A stretch of DNA of 64,000 nucleotides from SABI01 sp963678555. GTDB taxonomy: Bacteria > Spirochaetota > Spirochaetia > Sphaerochaetales > Sphaerochaetaceae. Below are positions 44,573 through 53,421 of the stretch, one piece after another (position 1 is the first letter of the stretch; each line of letters opens with the position of its first letter). The translations under genes were made by a program, and so were the position numbers. Under the pieces are notes generated by a model. That model was not told the DNA's origin and searched no databases. It saw only the letters and a list, made by a program, of their open reading frames with translations. The DNA lies in assembly GCA_963678555.2 (NCBI GenBank), contig CAXXJA010000002.1, forward strand, positions 620,001 through 684,000, written 5' to 3'.

Positions 44573-44601
44573 TTGCAAGAGTGAGTCTAACACTTTAGAT
44601 T
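44573..44601 (+). promoter_or_regulatory. Leaderless promoter of the MFS gene
   Basis: TTGCAA (44573-44578), 17-bp spacer, TAGATT (44596-44601), then 8 nt to the ATG at 44610; no Shine-Dalgarno in between. Confidence 0.55.
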
Positions 44602-44609
44602 TCCATTCC

Positions 44610-45785
44610 ATGAAGGTCACTGCCGGTTCAAGGGAGATCCTGAACCTATCCATCATCTCGTTTACCTCCCAGATGGCTATAACAAGCGTGAATCTCGCTC
44701 TCGTCTATGTGCTCAGGATTCATTTCAATGTATCCTCCCAGGTGATCGGATTTTCTGCTGCAGCCTATACTTTCAGCTACTTCGTATTCTGTGCCCTGGT
44801 GGACCCTATTGCTTCGAAACTGCGTCCCTCGACGTCGATCATCATCAGTATGGCCGGTATGGCATTAAGCATATTCGCCGTGGTGTTTCTCAAAGAAGTC
44901 TGGATGGTATTTCCCGCCTTGATTATCTACGGGTTTTTCATGGCCTTTCACTGGCCCCAGCTGGCAGGATGGATGTCCCGGGGAAAGGAAGGTCAGCTCC
45001 TGAGCCGTGCAACCGGTGCATTCAATGTATCCTGGTCTGTCGGAGTTGCCCTCTCTCCGCTGGTGACAGGTTTCATCGTGGAGGTGAATCCGGTTCTGGC
45101 ACTTCAGATCTTTACCGCTCTGTTTCTCATTGTAGCCGTGCTGACAGCCCTCTTCACCGCTACGACACCGGAGATGCGTACTGCGGTAAGTGAGCATACC
45201 ACCAGGAGGATGCATCAGGGGAGTGATAATTCAACGTCTCTACGGTTCGTCTCCTGGGTCGGTAATCTCGCGTTCTATGTAGTCCTGGCCGTCATCCTCA
45301 CGATCTTCCCGCTGTTCGCCTTCGATGCTCTTCCCTACCGTACAAGCAGTGTGGGTCTTCTTCTGTTCATACGGGGCATCTTCTCTGTTATCGTGTTTGT
45401 GTTCATGGGGAGGACCCGGTTCTGGCATTTCAGAAAATCCCTGATTGCCGCTGTGCTTCTGACGGGTTCTCTTGTCACGTTCCTTGCCCGTTCGATCGTG
45501 TCGTTTCAAGGATACCTGATCTTTTTCATAGTCTATGGTGTTCTCTTCTCTGCGATGTATTCGTTCAGCATATTTCATGGGTTTTCAGGAAGTGTCAACC
45601 GGACCCGACGCATGCTGATACATGAATCCCTTCTCACGGTAGGATCGGTCATCGGTAATACCTTCGGAGCTTCATTGTACCAGTACTATTCGTTCTCTAC
45701 AGTACTGCTGATGTGCAGTGTGCTGCTTCTCCTGCCGCTTGTGCTGCTGTTGATACCTGATTCCAGAATCCGGCTAGATGATTGA
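44610..45785 (+). CDS. Major facilitator superfamily transporter
   Basis: A 391-residue protein with about twelve hydrophobic segments in two groups of six, separated by a polar loop near residues 195-210 (TTRRMHQGSDNS). The loop between segments 2 and 3 (ALVDPIASKLRPSTSI) is in the place of the MFS motif A but lacks its usual sequence. The substrate cannot be inferred; sugar or drug efflux are both possible. It diverges from the PAP2-like gene, with both probably leaderless. Confidence 0.8.
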   Translation: MKVTAGSREILNLSIISFTSQMAITSVNLALVYVLRIHFNVSSQVIGFSAAAYTFSYFVFCALVDPIASKLRPSTSIIISMAGMALSIFAVVFLKEVWMVFPALIIYGFFMAFHWPQLAGWMSRGKEGQLLSRATGAFNVSWSVGVALSPLVTGFIVEVNPVLALQIFTALFLIVAVLTALFTATTPEMRTAVSEHTTRRMHQGSDNSTSLRFVSWVGNLAFYVVLAVILTIFPLFAFDALPYRTSSVGLLLFIRGIFSVIVFVFMGRTRFWHFRKSLIAAVLLTGSLVTFLARSIVSFQGYLIFFIVYGVLFSAMYSFSIFHGFSGSVNRTRRMLIHESLLTVGSVIGNTFGASLYQYYSFSTVLLMCSVLLLLPLVLLLIPDSRIRLDD

Positions 45786-46170
45786 ACCATATGTCCAGCC
45801 AGATGATGCACAAGGCACTGAACACCAGCGAACACACCTCAGAAGGGTGAACTCCTTGTATCATACATCTACGCTGGATACGCTACAGAGCACAGGGAGT
45901 ATCGTTCCCGCAGGGAAGAGGTTTTCCAGCATCCAACCTGCCAACCATGATTTCCCCATGAAATTAAGAAAGAGGTTGTGAGTACCTGCCGTATTCGACT
46001 CCTCTTCCTGCATCGTCATGAAAAGTGAATGTGATGTGCTCCGGTTACCGGGAAGCCTGCTTTGACTGCCGCATGGTATTCTGGTGATATGACGAAAAAG
46101 AGAGCTTGGGTCTTCACCAATTCACGAATTTTCACCACAATGGGGAAATAACGGAATTCAGGAGGAATCA
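45786..46170. other. Gene-free stretch with candidate acn promoter
   Basis: About 385 bases between the MFS gene and aconitase. A 67-codon frame overlapping the MFS stop has no support. TTGACT (46062-46067), 17 bp, TGATAT (46085-46090) is a possible promoter with a leader of about 74 nt. Two TTCACCA repeats (46114-46120 and 46133-46139, approximate) lie in that leader. I see nothing else. Confidence 0.4.
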
Positions 46171-48123
46171 ATGGGTCAGAATGTAACCTATAAAATTCTC
46201 AACGAGCACCTTGAACAGGGATCTCTCGAGAAAGGAAACCCGGTAGCTGTACGAATAGACCAGACGTTGACACAGGATGCGACAGGCACGATGGCATACC
46301 TGCAGTTCGAAGCTCTTGGTCTTCCCAGAGTTCAGAATGAGCTTGCTGTGAGTTATGTCGATCATAATACGGTACAGGTCGGTTTTGAGAACGCTGATGA
46401 CCATGCCTACCTGAAGAGTGTTGCAGAACGGTATCATATCGTGTTCAGCAGACCTGGAAACGGTATCTGTCATCAGGTTCACCTCGAACGGTTCGGTGCC
46501 CCGGGCAAGACATTGCTCGGCAGTGATTCTCACACCCCCACCGGTGGAGGACTATCCATGATCGCCATCGGAGCCGGCGGACTCGACATCGCTGTTGCCA
46601 TGGCAGGAAAACCCTTTCAGCTTATCTCTCCAAAGGTAGTAGGGATTAAACTGACTGGCAAACTCAGAAACTTCGTGAGTGCCAAGGATGTGATCCTCAC
46701 TGTTCTCGGACACTATGGGGTGAAGGGGAATGTGAACACCGTATTTGAATACTTCGGTGAGGGAGTGAAGACGCTGACGGTTCCCGAACGGGCGACGATC
46801 TGTAATATGGGAGCGGAAGCCGGCGTCACAACCTCTCTGTTCCCCAGTGACTCACTGACGAAAGAGTTCCTGGAGAAACACGGAAGAGGGGACCTGTACA
46901 GGGAGCTCTCCAGTGATGGACCTGATACCTACGATGAGGTGTTCGAGATCGACCTTTCACAGGTCAGACCGAGGACTGCCGCTCCTCACTCACCGGGTAA
47001 TATCCTGGATGTGCATGAGGTTGAAGGGATGAAAGTCGATCAGGTGCTTATCGGTTCGTGTACCAACAGCTCCTACCAGGATATGCGACGCGTTGCCGAT
47101 ATCCTGAAGGGCCATACCGTCCATCCCGATGTCTCTCTCGGTATCGCACCAGGCTCCAGAGAGGTTCTCATGATGCTCTCTCAGGACGGATCCCTTGCCA
47201 CCTTCATCGCCAGCGGTGCAAGGATTCTTGAATCGGCATGCGGTTTCTGCATCGGGAATCACCAGTCACCGGGAAGCAATGCAGTATCGTTACGAACAAA
47301 TAACAGGAACTTCGAAGGAAGAAGCGGAACGAAGAGTGCTCAGGTCTACCTGGTCTCTCCCGAAACTGCAGCTCTCAGTGCCATCAAAGGCACTTTTGTG
47401 GATCCGCTTGGTGACCATGGTGTACCCTATCCGGAGAACGGCGGTCTCAGTGAGTTCATTGTGGATGATGAGATGTTCATATTCCCTCCTGAAGACGGCA
47501 GCGGTGTAGAAGTCAGAAGAGGACCGAATATCGGGGACCCTCCCAAGGGAAAGGCGATACGAAAAACTATCACCGGCCAGGTAGCGCTGAAGGTTGGCGA
47601 CAAGATCACGACCGACCATATCATGCCCGCAGGACAGCGACTGAAATTCCGATCGAACATTCCCGAATATGCGAAGTACACGTTTGAGCCGGTTGATCCG
47701 ACGTTTCACGACCGATGCCAGCTGAACCAGAAGGATGGAAGGGCGAACATCATCGTAGCGGGGGCAAGCTATGGTCAGGGGTCGTCACGTGAGCACGCGG
47801 CAATCTGTCCGATGTATCTTGGTGTTGAGGCTATTATTTCTAAGGGATTTGAGAGAATTCACCACACGAACCTGTGCAACTTCGGTATCCTTCCTCTTGA
47901 GTTCCTCGATGAGTCGGCCTATGACGGAATAGAACAGGGTGATGAGCTTGTCATTGAAGGTGTAGAAGAACAGCTGGAACAGTATAGGAGGGACGGAATC
48001 TCCTTTACGGTACAGAATGTCAGTAAGGGGACATCCTTCACTGTGGTTGCCAGGCTGACTCCAATCCAGATAGCCTACCTGAAAGCAGGTGGACTGCTGG
48101 AGCATATGAAAGGGGCAGTGTGA
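46171..48123 (+). CDS. acn: Aconitate hydratase
   Basis: Interconverts citrate and isocitrate through a 4Fe-4S cluster. The 650-residue protein is of the shorter, mitochondrial-like/archaeal-like type rather than the 890-residue AcnA. Cluster cysteines are in VLIGSCTNSS and in ESACGFCIG. GSDSHTPTGGGLSMIAIGAGG is a family signature, and the swivel domain carries GASYGQGSSREHAA. GGAGG precedes the start. It faces citrate synthase tail-to-tail. No isocitrate dehydrogenase is in the window, so the pair may run only the citrate-to-isocitrate part here. Confidence 0.95.
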   Translation: MGQNVTYKILNEHLEQGSLEKGNPVAVRIDQTLTQDATGTMAYLQFEALGLPRVQNELAVSYVDHNTVQVGFENADDHAYLKSVAERYHIVFSRPGNGICHQVHLERFGAPGKTLLGSDSHTPTGGGLSMIAIGAGGLDIAVAMAGKPFQLISPKVVGIKLTGKLRNFVSAKDVILTVLGHYGVKGNVNTVFEYFGEGVKTLTVPERATICNMGAEAGVTTSLFPSDSLTKEFLEKHGRGDLYRELSSDGPDTYDEVFEIDLSQVRPRTAAPHSPGNILDVHEVEGMKVDQVLIGSCTNSSYQDMRRVADILKGHTVHPDVSLGIAPGSREVLMMLSQDGSLATFIASGARILESACGFCIGNHQSPGSNAVSLRTNNRNFEGRSGTKSAQVYLVSPETAALSAIKGTFVDPLGDHGVPYPENGGLSEFIVDDEMFIFPPEDGSGVEVRRGPNIGDPPKGKAIRKTITGQVALKVGDKITTDHIMPAGQRLKFRSNIPEYAKYTFEPVDPTFHDRCQLNQKDGRANIIVAGASYGQGSSREHAAICPMYLGVEAIISKGFERIHHTNLCNFGILPLEFLDESAYDGIEQGDELVIEGVEEQLEQYRRDGISFTVQNVSKGTSFTVVARLTPIQIAYLKAGGLLEHMKGAV

Positions 48124-48226
48124 CGTGAGATCGGGAAAGGGCCCGGGGGACAGGATGCGACTGACAGGTAGCAGGTACTCGCCGGCACCTCTTTCTGTCC
48201 TGTAGGTGAACGTGAAAGAAAAAATT

Positions 48227-48269
48227 CGGGCTGCATCCCACCAGTACATGTGGTAATGCAGCCCGTTTT
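48227..48269. terminator. Bidirectional terminator between acn and gltA
   Basis: CGGGCTGCAT (48227-48236) pairs with ATGCAGCCCG (48256-48265). TTTT follows on the plus strand, and on the minus strand the stem is followed by AATTTTTTC. It serves both converging genes. Confidence 0.8.
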
Positions 48270-48282
48270 ATGTATGTTCAGA

Positions 48283-49587
48283 TTATCGCTCGTTGAGCGG
48301 TGGAACCTTCCTGTGAGTCGGACCGAGGTAGACCTGACGGGGTCGTCCGATCTTGCCGAACGGATCCTTCTTCCATTCAAGCCAGTGTGCTATCCAACCG
48401 GGTAACCGGCCGATGGCGAACATGGCGGTGAACATATTCGTCGGTATCCCCATCCGTCTGAAGGTGAGACCTGTATAGAAGTCAACATTGGGGTACAGCC
48501 CGCGTTCGATGAAGTAGGGGTCCTGAGTCGCCCTCTCCTCCAGTTCAAGCGCGATGTCGAGCAGCGGGTCATGCTCTCCCCCCTCACTGAGCACTTCCTT
48601 GCACAGTTTCTTCGCTATCTTGGCACGAGGATCGAAGGTCTTATAGACGCGGTGGCCGAATCCCATCAGGCGGAAGGTGGAGTTCTTGTCCTTTGCCTTC
48701 GCGATAATGTCATCCACCGACCACTGATTCTCATGAGCCTCTTCCAGCATCTCGATCACAGCCTGATTGGCTCCGCCGTGCTTGAAACCCCAGAGAGCGG
48801 CAAGGCCGGCAGAGATTGATGCGTAGAGGTTCGCTCCGCTGCTGGCGATAAGTCTTACAGCTGTAGTCGAACAGTTCTGCTCATGGTCGGCATGAAGTAT
48901 CAGCAGCTGATTGAGTGCCTTTACATGCAGTGGGTTGATCTGGTACTCGAAGACAGGAGACTGGAACATCATGTTCAGGAAGTTCTCACAGTAACTCAGC
49001 TTGTATGAGGGGTTCACAAAATCCTCTCCCTTCATATGACGGTACTGGAACGCAGTGATCGTACGTATCTTTGAAACGAGACGGGTTACGGCAAAGTCGA
49101 CCGACAGTTCGGGGTCGATGTCATCCATCTCAGGATAGAATGCACTCAACGAGGCGCTCATTGCCGCAAGGACGGACATCGGATGGGCATCAAATGGATA
49201 TCCTCTGAAAAAACTCTGCATATCGTAGTGCAGAAGAGATTCCTTGTTGAGCAGGTCGGCGTACCGTTTCCGTTCTTTCGCATCGGGCAGTTCACCTTTA
49301 ATCAGGAGATAGGCCACTTCAACGAAATCACAGTTCTCAACCAGATCTTCGATATCGTAGCCGCGGTAGCGGAGGATACCTTCTTCACCGTTCACATAAC
49401 AGATGGTGGAGTCGCAGCTTCCCGTGTTTACGAAACCAGGGTCGTAGGTGATATACCCGGTTTCTTTCCTGAGAGCGTGAATATCGATTGCACGACCTCC
49501 CATCGTATCCTCAATGACCGGTATCTGGACCGGATCCTTTCTGTCGGGGAGTATCAGAGTTGCAAATTCCTTATGTTCAATTCCCAT
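48283..49587 (-). CDS. gltA: Citrate synthase
   Basis: Condenses acetyl-CoA with oxaloacetate. At 434 residues it is like the E. coli-type hexameric enzyme. LHADHEQNCSTTAVR, GGANQAVIEMLEE and MGFGHRVYKTFDPRA carry the catalytic histidines and the Asp region. The N-terminal domain PGFVNTGSCDSTICYVNGEEG with later RGYDIEDL is the usual start. AGGAGG precedes the ATG. The beta-hydroxyacid dehydrogenase lies 15 bp upstream on the same strand and may be co-transcribed. Confidence 0.96.
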   Translation of the reverse strand: MGIEHKEFATLILPDRKDPVQIPVIEDTMGGRAIDIHALRKETGYITYDPGFVNTGSCDSTICYVNGEEGILRYRGYDIEDLVENCDFVEVAYLLIKGELPDAKERKRYADLLNKESLLHYDMQSFFRGYPFDAHPMSVLAAMSASLSAFYPEMDDIDPELSVDFAVTRLVSKIRTITAFQYRHMKGEDFVNPSYKLSYCENFLNMMFQSPVFEYQINPLHVKALNQLLILHADHEQNCSTTAVRLIASSGANLYASISAGLAALWGFKHGGANQAVIEMLEEAHENQWSVDDIIAKAKDKNSTFRLMGFGHRVYKTFDPRAKIAKKLCKEVLSEGGEHDPLLDIALELEERATQDPYFIERGLYPNVDFYTGLTFRRMGIPTNMFTAMFAIGRLPGWIAHWLEWKKDPFGKIGRPRQVYLGPTHRKVPPLNER

Positions 49588-49602
49588 AGTACCTCCTCAG
49601 AA

Positions 49603-50487
49603 TCAGAACAGGTGTGTACCGTTGATTCTATCTAATGCTTTGATGAGCGCCTGTGTTCCAAGTGCTCCCTCATCAAATTCCATCATCCCCTGATACAGGT
49701 TCTGCACCAGGGAGAGTGCCGGCAGGGTAAGTCCCATCTTGTCAGCCTCGCTGAGGGCAATACCCATGTCCTTGACAAAGTGACTGATCATGAACCCTGG
49801 ATTATAGTTTTGCTTCGATATGCGTGGTGCAAGGTTGTCCAGGGTCCAGCACCCCGCAGCTCCCTTGCTGATCGTTGCGATCAGGGTGTCTATGTCAAGA
49901 CCTGCCTTGCGGCCGTACAGCAGTGATTCGCACACACCTGCCATCGTCCCGGCTATCACGATCTGATTGCACATCTTCGTATGCTGTCCGCTGCCGGCTT
50001 TCCCCTGCAGTACAGCATTGCCCATCGTTTTGAAATAGGGTTCTATGATACTGAAGGTGTCGCTTTCGCCTCCTGCCATGATAGAGAGAGTCCCGTTCCG
50101 GGCTCCCACATCTCCTCCTGACACCGGTGCATCGATACTGGATATACCGAGTTTCTTTCCGGTTTCATAGATCTCAATGGCAAGAGATGGTTCGGTGGTG
50201 GTCATGTCGACTACGATCTGTCCTGATTTTTTAGCTGCAAATATACCGTCTGCACCAAAGTACACTTCTCTCACATCACGTGGGTGTCCGACGATAGTGA
50301 AGACGATATCTGCCTGTTCAGCGACTTCCCTGGGGGAATCAAGTACCACAGCGCCCTTTTCCTGCAGGGCCTTCGTCTTCGCCTGTGTGCGGTTGTACAC
50401 CACGGTCCTGTCGGCAAGGGGCATGAGGTGGGCACACATCGCATTTCCCATCACTCCCGTACCGATCCATCCAATAGTCTTCGACAT
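49603..50487 (-). CDS. Beta-hydroxyacid dehydrogenase (tartronate-semialdehyde reductase/3-hydroxyisobutyrate type)
   Basis: A 294-residue NAD(P)-dependent oxidoreductase. The Rossmann motif is GWIGTGVMGNAM at residues 6-17. DAPVSGGDVGARNGTLSIMAGG is the family's substrate-binding stretch, and the catalytic Lys is in GSGQHTKMCNQI. Which acid it oxidises or reduces (hydroxyisobutyrate, tartronate semialdehyde, succinate semialdehyde) cannot be read. GAGGAGG lies about 11 nt before the start. Confidence 0.88.
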   Translation of the reverse strand: MSKTIGWIGTGVMGNAMCAHLMPLADRTVVYNRTQAKTKALQEKGAVVLDSPREVAEQADIVFTIVGHPRDVREVYFGADGIFAAKKSGQIVVDMTTTEPSLAIEIYETGKKLGISSIDAPVSGGDVGARNGTLSIMAGGESDTFSIIEPYFKTMGNAVLQGKAGSGQHTKMCNQIVIAGTMAGVCESLLYGRKAGLDIDTLIATISKGAAGCWTLDNLAPRISKQNYNPGFMISHFVKDMGIALSEADKMGLTLPALSLVQNLYQGMMEFDEGALGTQALIKALDRINGTHLF

Positions 50488-50582
50488 ACTGTGACATCCT
50501 CCTCTGTTCTTTTGTATCCGATAAGTGAGCTCTCATGCAATATGCAGCACGTGTACCGGATGCGCCAACTGTCTCATATAAC

Positions 50583-50617
50583 AAAAAAGCCTCCCAGATA
50601 TAGCGATCTGAGAAGCT
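50583..50617 (-). terminator. Intrinsic terminator of argG
   Basis: On the minus strand AGCTTCTCAGAT pairs with ATCTGGGAGGCT (12 pairs including three G-U) around a 6-nt loop, followed by TTTTTT. A second hairpin CTGCC-TGATC-GGCAG (50625-50639) precedes it next to the argG stop. Confidence 0.8.
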
Positions 50618-50640
50618 CTTCAATCTGCCTGATCGGCAGT

Positions 50641-51876
50641 CTATTCCATCTCTTTCGCCTTGAGCCAGTAATGGTGTGCCTGAAGCCTGATTCCATTTAT
50701 ATTGATGAAACCTTTGCAGTCAACAGGCTGGTACCCTCCACTGACTTCCATTGATCCGAGTTTCTCATTGTAGAGAGAATAGGGACTTGAGACTCCTGCA
50801 CTGATCATATTCCCTTTATAGATGGCGACCTTGGCCACACCGGTTATCAGTTCCTGACTTTTGTTGATCGCTGCTGAGAGGAAGTCGAATTCAGGGCTGA
50901 ACCAGTATCCATTGTAGATGAGTTCAGCGAACTTGGGAATGAGTGAATCTCTGAGGTGCATGACTTCCTTATCCATGCAGATACCCTCAAGGTCCCGGTG
51001 GGCAAACCAGAGAATCGTCCCGCCGGGAGTCTCATATACTCCTCTGCTCTTGATGCCGACATACCGGTTCTCAACCATATCAACTCTTCCGACAGCGTTG
51101 TCATGACCGATCTTGTTCATGTAGTTGAACAGTTCAAGAGGAGTGTCTACAACGGTACCGTCATTCTCGTTCGTGACTTTGGTGGGAATACCATCTTCGA
51201 ATTCAATGGCGAGCACGGTAGTCTTGTCGGGTGCATCCCAGGGGTTCACGGTGTGGCTGAACACATCAGAAGGGCAGGCAAGTGCCGGATCTTCAAGTAT
51301 TCCCGCTTCATGAGAGATATGAAGCAGGTTCTCATCTTCACTGTATGGTTTCTTTGTGGAAGCTTTGACCGGGATGTTGTACTTTTCAGCATAGGCGATC
51401 ATCTGAGACCTTCCTTCGAACTCGCTGAGCCATTCAGGGTCTTTCCAGGGTGCAATAATCTGTACCTCAGGCATCAGTGCATAAAAGGCGAGTTCAAACC
51501 GTACCTGATCGTTTCCCTTACCGGTCGCGCCATGAGCAACGTACACGGTGCCTTCTTTCATCGCAATCTCAATATGGCGTTTTGCGATGATCGGGCGGGC
51601 GATCGAGGTTCCGAGAAGATACTTTCCTTCATAGATCGCATTTGCCTTGAGTGCATGATAGATGTAGTCGGTGACGAGTTCCTTCTTCAGATCCTCGACA
51701 TAGACTTTGGAAGCACCTGTTGCAAGAGCCTTTTCCCGTATCGCATCGAAATCCTCCTGCTGGCCTACATCAGCCACATATGCTATGACTTCAAACCCCT
51801 TGTTTGCAAGCCATTTGAGAATAACCGAGGTATCCAGCCCTCCGCTGTATGCCAACACTACTTTCTTCTTTTCCAT
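50641..51876 (-). CDS. argG: Argininosuccinate synthase
   Basis: Joins citrulline and aspartate with ATP in arginine synthesis. The protein has 411 residues. The N-terminal PP-loop VVLAYSGGLDTSVILKWL, ARPIIAKRHIEIA, HGATGKGNDQVRFEL, and the C-terminal GGTILWFAHRDLEG are diagnostic. It stands alone, without argH or argF nearby. ARG-box-like sites lie upstream. The Shine-Dalgarno is weak (AAGGCGG about 12 nt before the ATG). Confidence 0.97.
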   Translation of the reverse strand: MEKKKVVLAYSGGLDTSVILKWLANKGFEVIAYVADVGQQEDFDAIREKALATGASKVYVEDLKKELVTDYIYHALKANAIYEGKYLLGTSIARPIIAKRHIEIAMKEGTVYVAHGATGKGNDQVRFELAFYALMPEVQIIAPWKDPEWLSEFEGRSQMIAYAEKYNIPVKASTKKPYSEDENLLHISHEAGILEDPALACPSDVFSHTVNPWDAPDKTTVLAIEFEDGIPTKVTNENDGTVVDTPLELFNYMNKIGHDNAVGRVDMVENRYVGIKSRGVYETPGGTILWFAHRDLEGICMDKEVMHLRDSLIPKFAELIYNGYWFSPEFDFLSAAINKSQELITGVAKVAIYKGNMISAGVSSPYSLYNEKLGSMEVSGGYQPVDCKGFININGIRLQAHHYWLKAKEME

Positions 51877-51944
51877 GATAGCTGTTCCGCCTTATCGGTA
51901 TTATGTATATTGATTCTGTAAAATTGTATGTTCACCCTATTAAT

Positions 51945-51990
51945 TGCATAATAATTACAAATAATCAAGTATTTAGTGTATAAATATACA
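51945..51990. promoter_or_regulatory. ARG-box-like sites upstream of argG
   Basis: TGCATAATAATTACA (51945-51959) and TGTATAAATATACA (51977-51990). The second differs at one base from the carA site TGCATAAATATACA. They lie 70-115 bp before the argG start, between it and the lipoprotein stop. I could not assign a convincing argG promoter around them. Confidence 0.5.
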
Positions 51991-51996
51991 AAAAGT

Positions 51997-52428
51997 TTAT
52001 CGGATACGTTTCAGAGTCGTTCTTCGTGTGATCGGGAGATCCTTCGGACTGAGGTTCGTCACCCGGGATTCCATATACGGTGTCTGTTCCGATTCCCTGG
52101 TCAGCGTATATTCAATCCTCAACGTGGAGAAGGTGTCTGTTTCATCCGACAGATACCGCAGCGTATAGTTTACGGGGAACCGTTGGGGGTTCGTGATCTG
52201 CTGTGAAACGATCAGCGTGTCAGTTCCATCGCTGATTCTCTGGCCGTACATGCTGATGGTGAGTGTCACACGGGAGGGAAAATACAGGTTGTCTGGATAG
52301 GATACTGTTCCGTCATGTATGGAGTAGGGTACCACTCTTGAAGGAGATATTTCTTCAGATGTGAAGGAACATCCTGCGAGCACGAGCAGTATGGTGATGA
52401 CGGTCAGGAACAGGGGCATCCTCTTCAT
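51997..52428 (-). CDS. Small lipoprotein of unknown function
   Basis: A 143-residue secreted protein. MKRMPLFLTVITILLVLAGC ends in a lipobox (LAGC), with C20 as the lipidated residue. The mature part is beta-rich and polar, with no family I recognise. The longer frame from 52485 adds 19 residues before a clear signal peptide and is rejected. On the minus strand TATAGT (52440-52435) ends 6 nt before the ATG, so the mRNA is probably leaderless. Confidence 0.7.
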   Translation of the reverse strand: MKRMPLFLTVITILLVLAGCSFTSEEISPSRVVPYSIHDGTVSYPDNLYFPSRVTLTISMYGQRISDGTDTLIVSQQITNPQRFPVNYTLRYLSDETDTFSTLRIEYTLTRESEQTPYMESRVTNLSPKDLPITRRTTLKRIR

Positions 52429-52434
52429 GCAGAT

Positions 52435-52462
52435 ACTATAGCGCACCTGTTGATTTTGATAA
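52435..52462 (-). promoter_or_regulatory. Leaderless promoter of the lipoprotein gene
   Basis: Minus strand TTATCA (52462-52457), 16-bp spacer, TATAGT (52440-52435), then 6 nt to the ATG. No Shine-Dalgarno is present. Confidence 0.45.
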
Positions 52463-52574
52463 AGCCGGATTGCCATACTGGACAAGATTCTCTCGTTGAT
52501 AACCCGGCATGCGAGTATGGTACAGCAGTATGGTGTGAGGGCTCAATGCATCTGAAATTGATGAGTAACTAGAT

Positions 52575-52618
52575 AGAGAGTAAATTTATACTATTTTGAA
52601 AATATTTTTTTACTCTCT
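52575..52618. repeat. Inverted repeat in the gene-free region before the Fur-type regulator
   Basis: AGAGAGTAAA (52575-52584) and TTTACTCTCT (52609-52618) are perfect 10-bp arms around a 24-nt AT-rich centre. ATAAATATTTAT follows at 52625-52636. TATAAT at 52655-52660 is the likely -10 of the regulator gene. The arms may be operator half-sites or a cruciform. The rest of 52463-52773 shows nothing else. Confidence 0.5.
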
Positions 52619-52773
52619 TTCTCTATAAATATTTATTAGTTTTTATAAATCGTGTATAATTACTGTAGAACTGCACATGCTTTCCTGTATTTGTTCGTGA
52701 TTGAGTGAGAAGACAGCGTGTTGTTGTCAGAGAGTATGATGGCAGGGATTAGCGGCTATCTTAGGAGAATCGT

Positions 52774-53190
52774 ATGAATACGTATCAGCACAGGTCTTAC
52801 ATTGAAGTCCTCAGGTCCCATGGAATCAGGCCTCTCAACCATCGTGTTGCGGTCTATGAATATCTGGCAAAGCATCCTGTCCACCCGACCGCGGATCAGA
52901 TCTACACGGAACTCAGGAAGGATATGGCTTCGATTTCACGCACTACCGTCTATAACGTGCTTCATCTCTTAGCTGAGAAGCACGTGATAACTCCTATCAC
53001 GATCGACCCGAAAGAACTGCGGTTCGATGCCAATACGAGTGAACATATCCACTTTCTCTGTGAGAAATGTCACCGCGTCTTTGATCTTGAATCAATGGAG
53101 GGGCAGGCTGATGTCTCTGTTCCCCACGGATTTACCGTAAGCTCAGTGGCCCTTTATGTGAAAGGGACCTGTCCTGACTGCTCGGAATGA
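52774..53190 (+). CDS. Fur/PerR-family metal-dependent regulator
   Basis: A 138-residue repressor. The N-terminal winged helix includes RPLNHRVAVYEYL, HPTADQIYTELRK and ISRTTVYNVLHLL, the recognition helix. The metal part RFDANTSEHIHFLCEKCHRVFD and the final CPDC form the structural Cys4 zinc site. The FDANTSEHIHF pattern is closer to PerR, a peroxide sensor, than to Fur or Zur, but the choice is tentative. GGAG precedes the ATG. An intrinsic terminator follows. Confidence 0.85.
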   Translation: MNTYQHRSYIEVLRSHGIRPLNHRVAVYEYLAKHPVHPTADQIYTELRKDMASISRTTVYNVLHLLAEKHVITPITIDPKELRFDANTSEHIHFLCEKCHRVFDLESMEGQADVSVPHGFTVSSVALYVKGTCPDCSE

Positions 53191-53233
53191 TAGCAGTATA
53201 GAGAGGCTTTCTCTCACCTGACATATCAAATGA

Positions 53234-53283
53234 CCTACAGGGGGGGGTATCCGGTACGGGTAGCGCCCTGTAGGGATTTTTTT
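53234..53283 (+). terminator. Intrinsic terminator of the Fur-type regulator gene
   Basis: CCTACAGGG (53234-53242) pairs with CCCTGTAGG (53266-53274) and is followed by TTTTTTT (53277-53283). The loop starts with a run of G. Confidence 0.8.
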
Positions 53284-53319
53284 GCCCCGGGCTTCTAGCC
53301 CCGGGCTTCTTGCCCCGGG
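53284..53319 (+). repeat. Tandem 14-bp repeat, 2.6 copies
   Basis: GCCCCGGGCTTCTA (53284-53297), GCCCCGGGCTTCTT (53298-53311), then GCCCCGGG (53312-53319). Each unit holds the palindrome CCCCGGGG-like core. It starts directly after the T-run of the upstream terminator. Confidence 0.8.
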
Positions 53320-53370
53320 ATACCGAATCCCTATCCACGAACTGAAGGGTACGACGGTACCTCAAAGAAA

Positions 53371-53399
53371 CAGACCCTTCAGGTTAACTGAAGGGTCTG
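53371..53399 (-). terminator. Terminator of hflKC
   Basis: CAGACCCTTCAG and CTGAAGGGTCTG form a perfect 12-bp stem with a GTTAA loop, followed on the minus strand by TTTCTTTG; 22 bp past the hflC stop. Confidence 0.8.
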
Positions 53400-53421
53400 C
53401 TGGTACGTGACAATACCTTTG

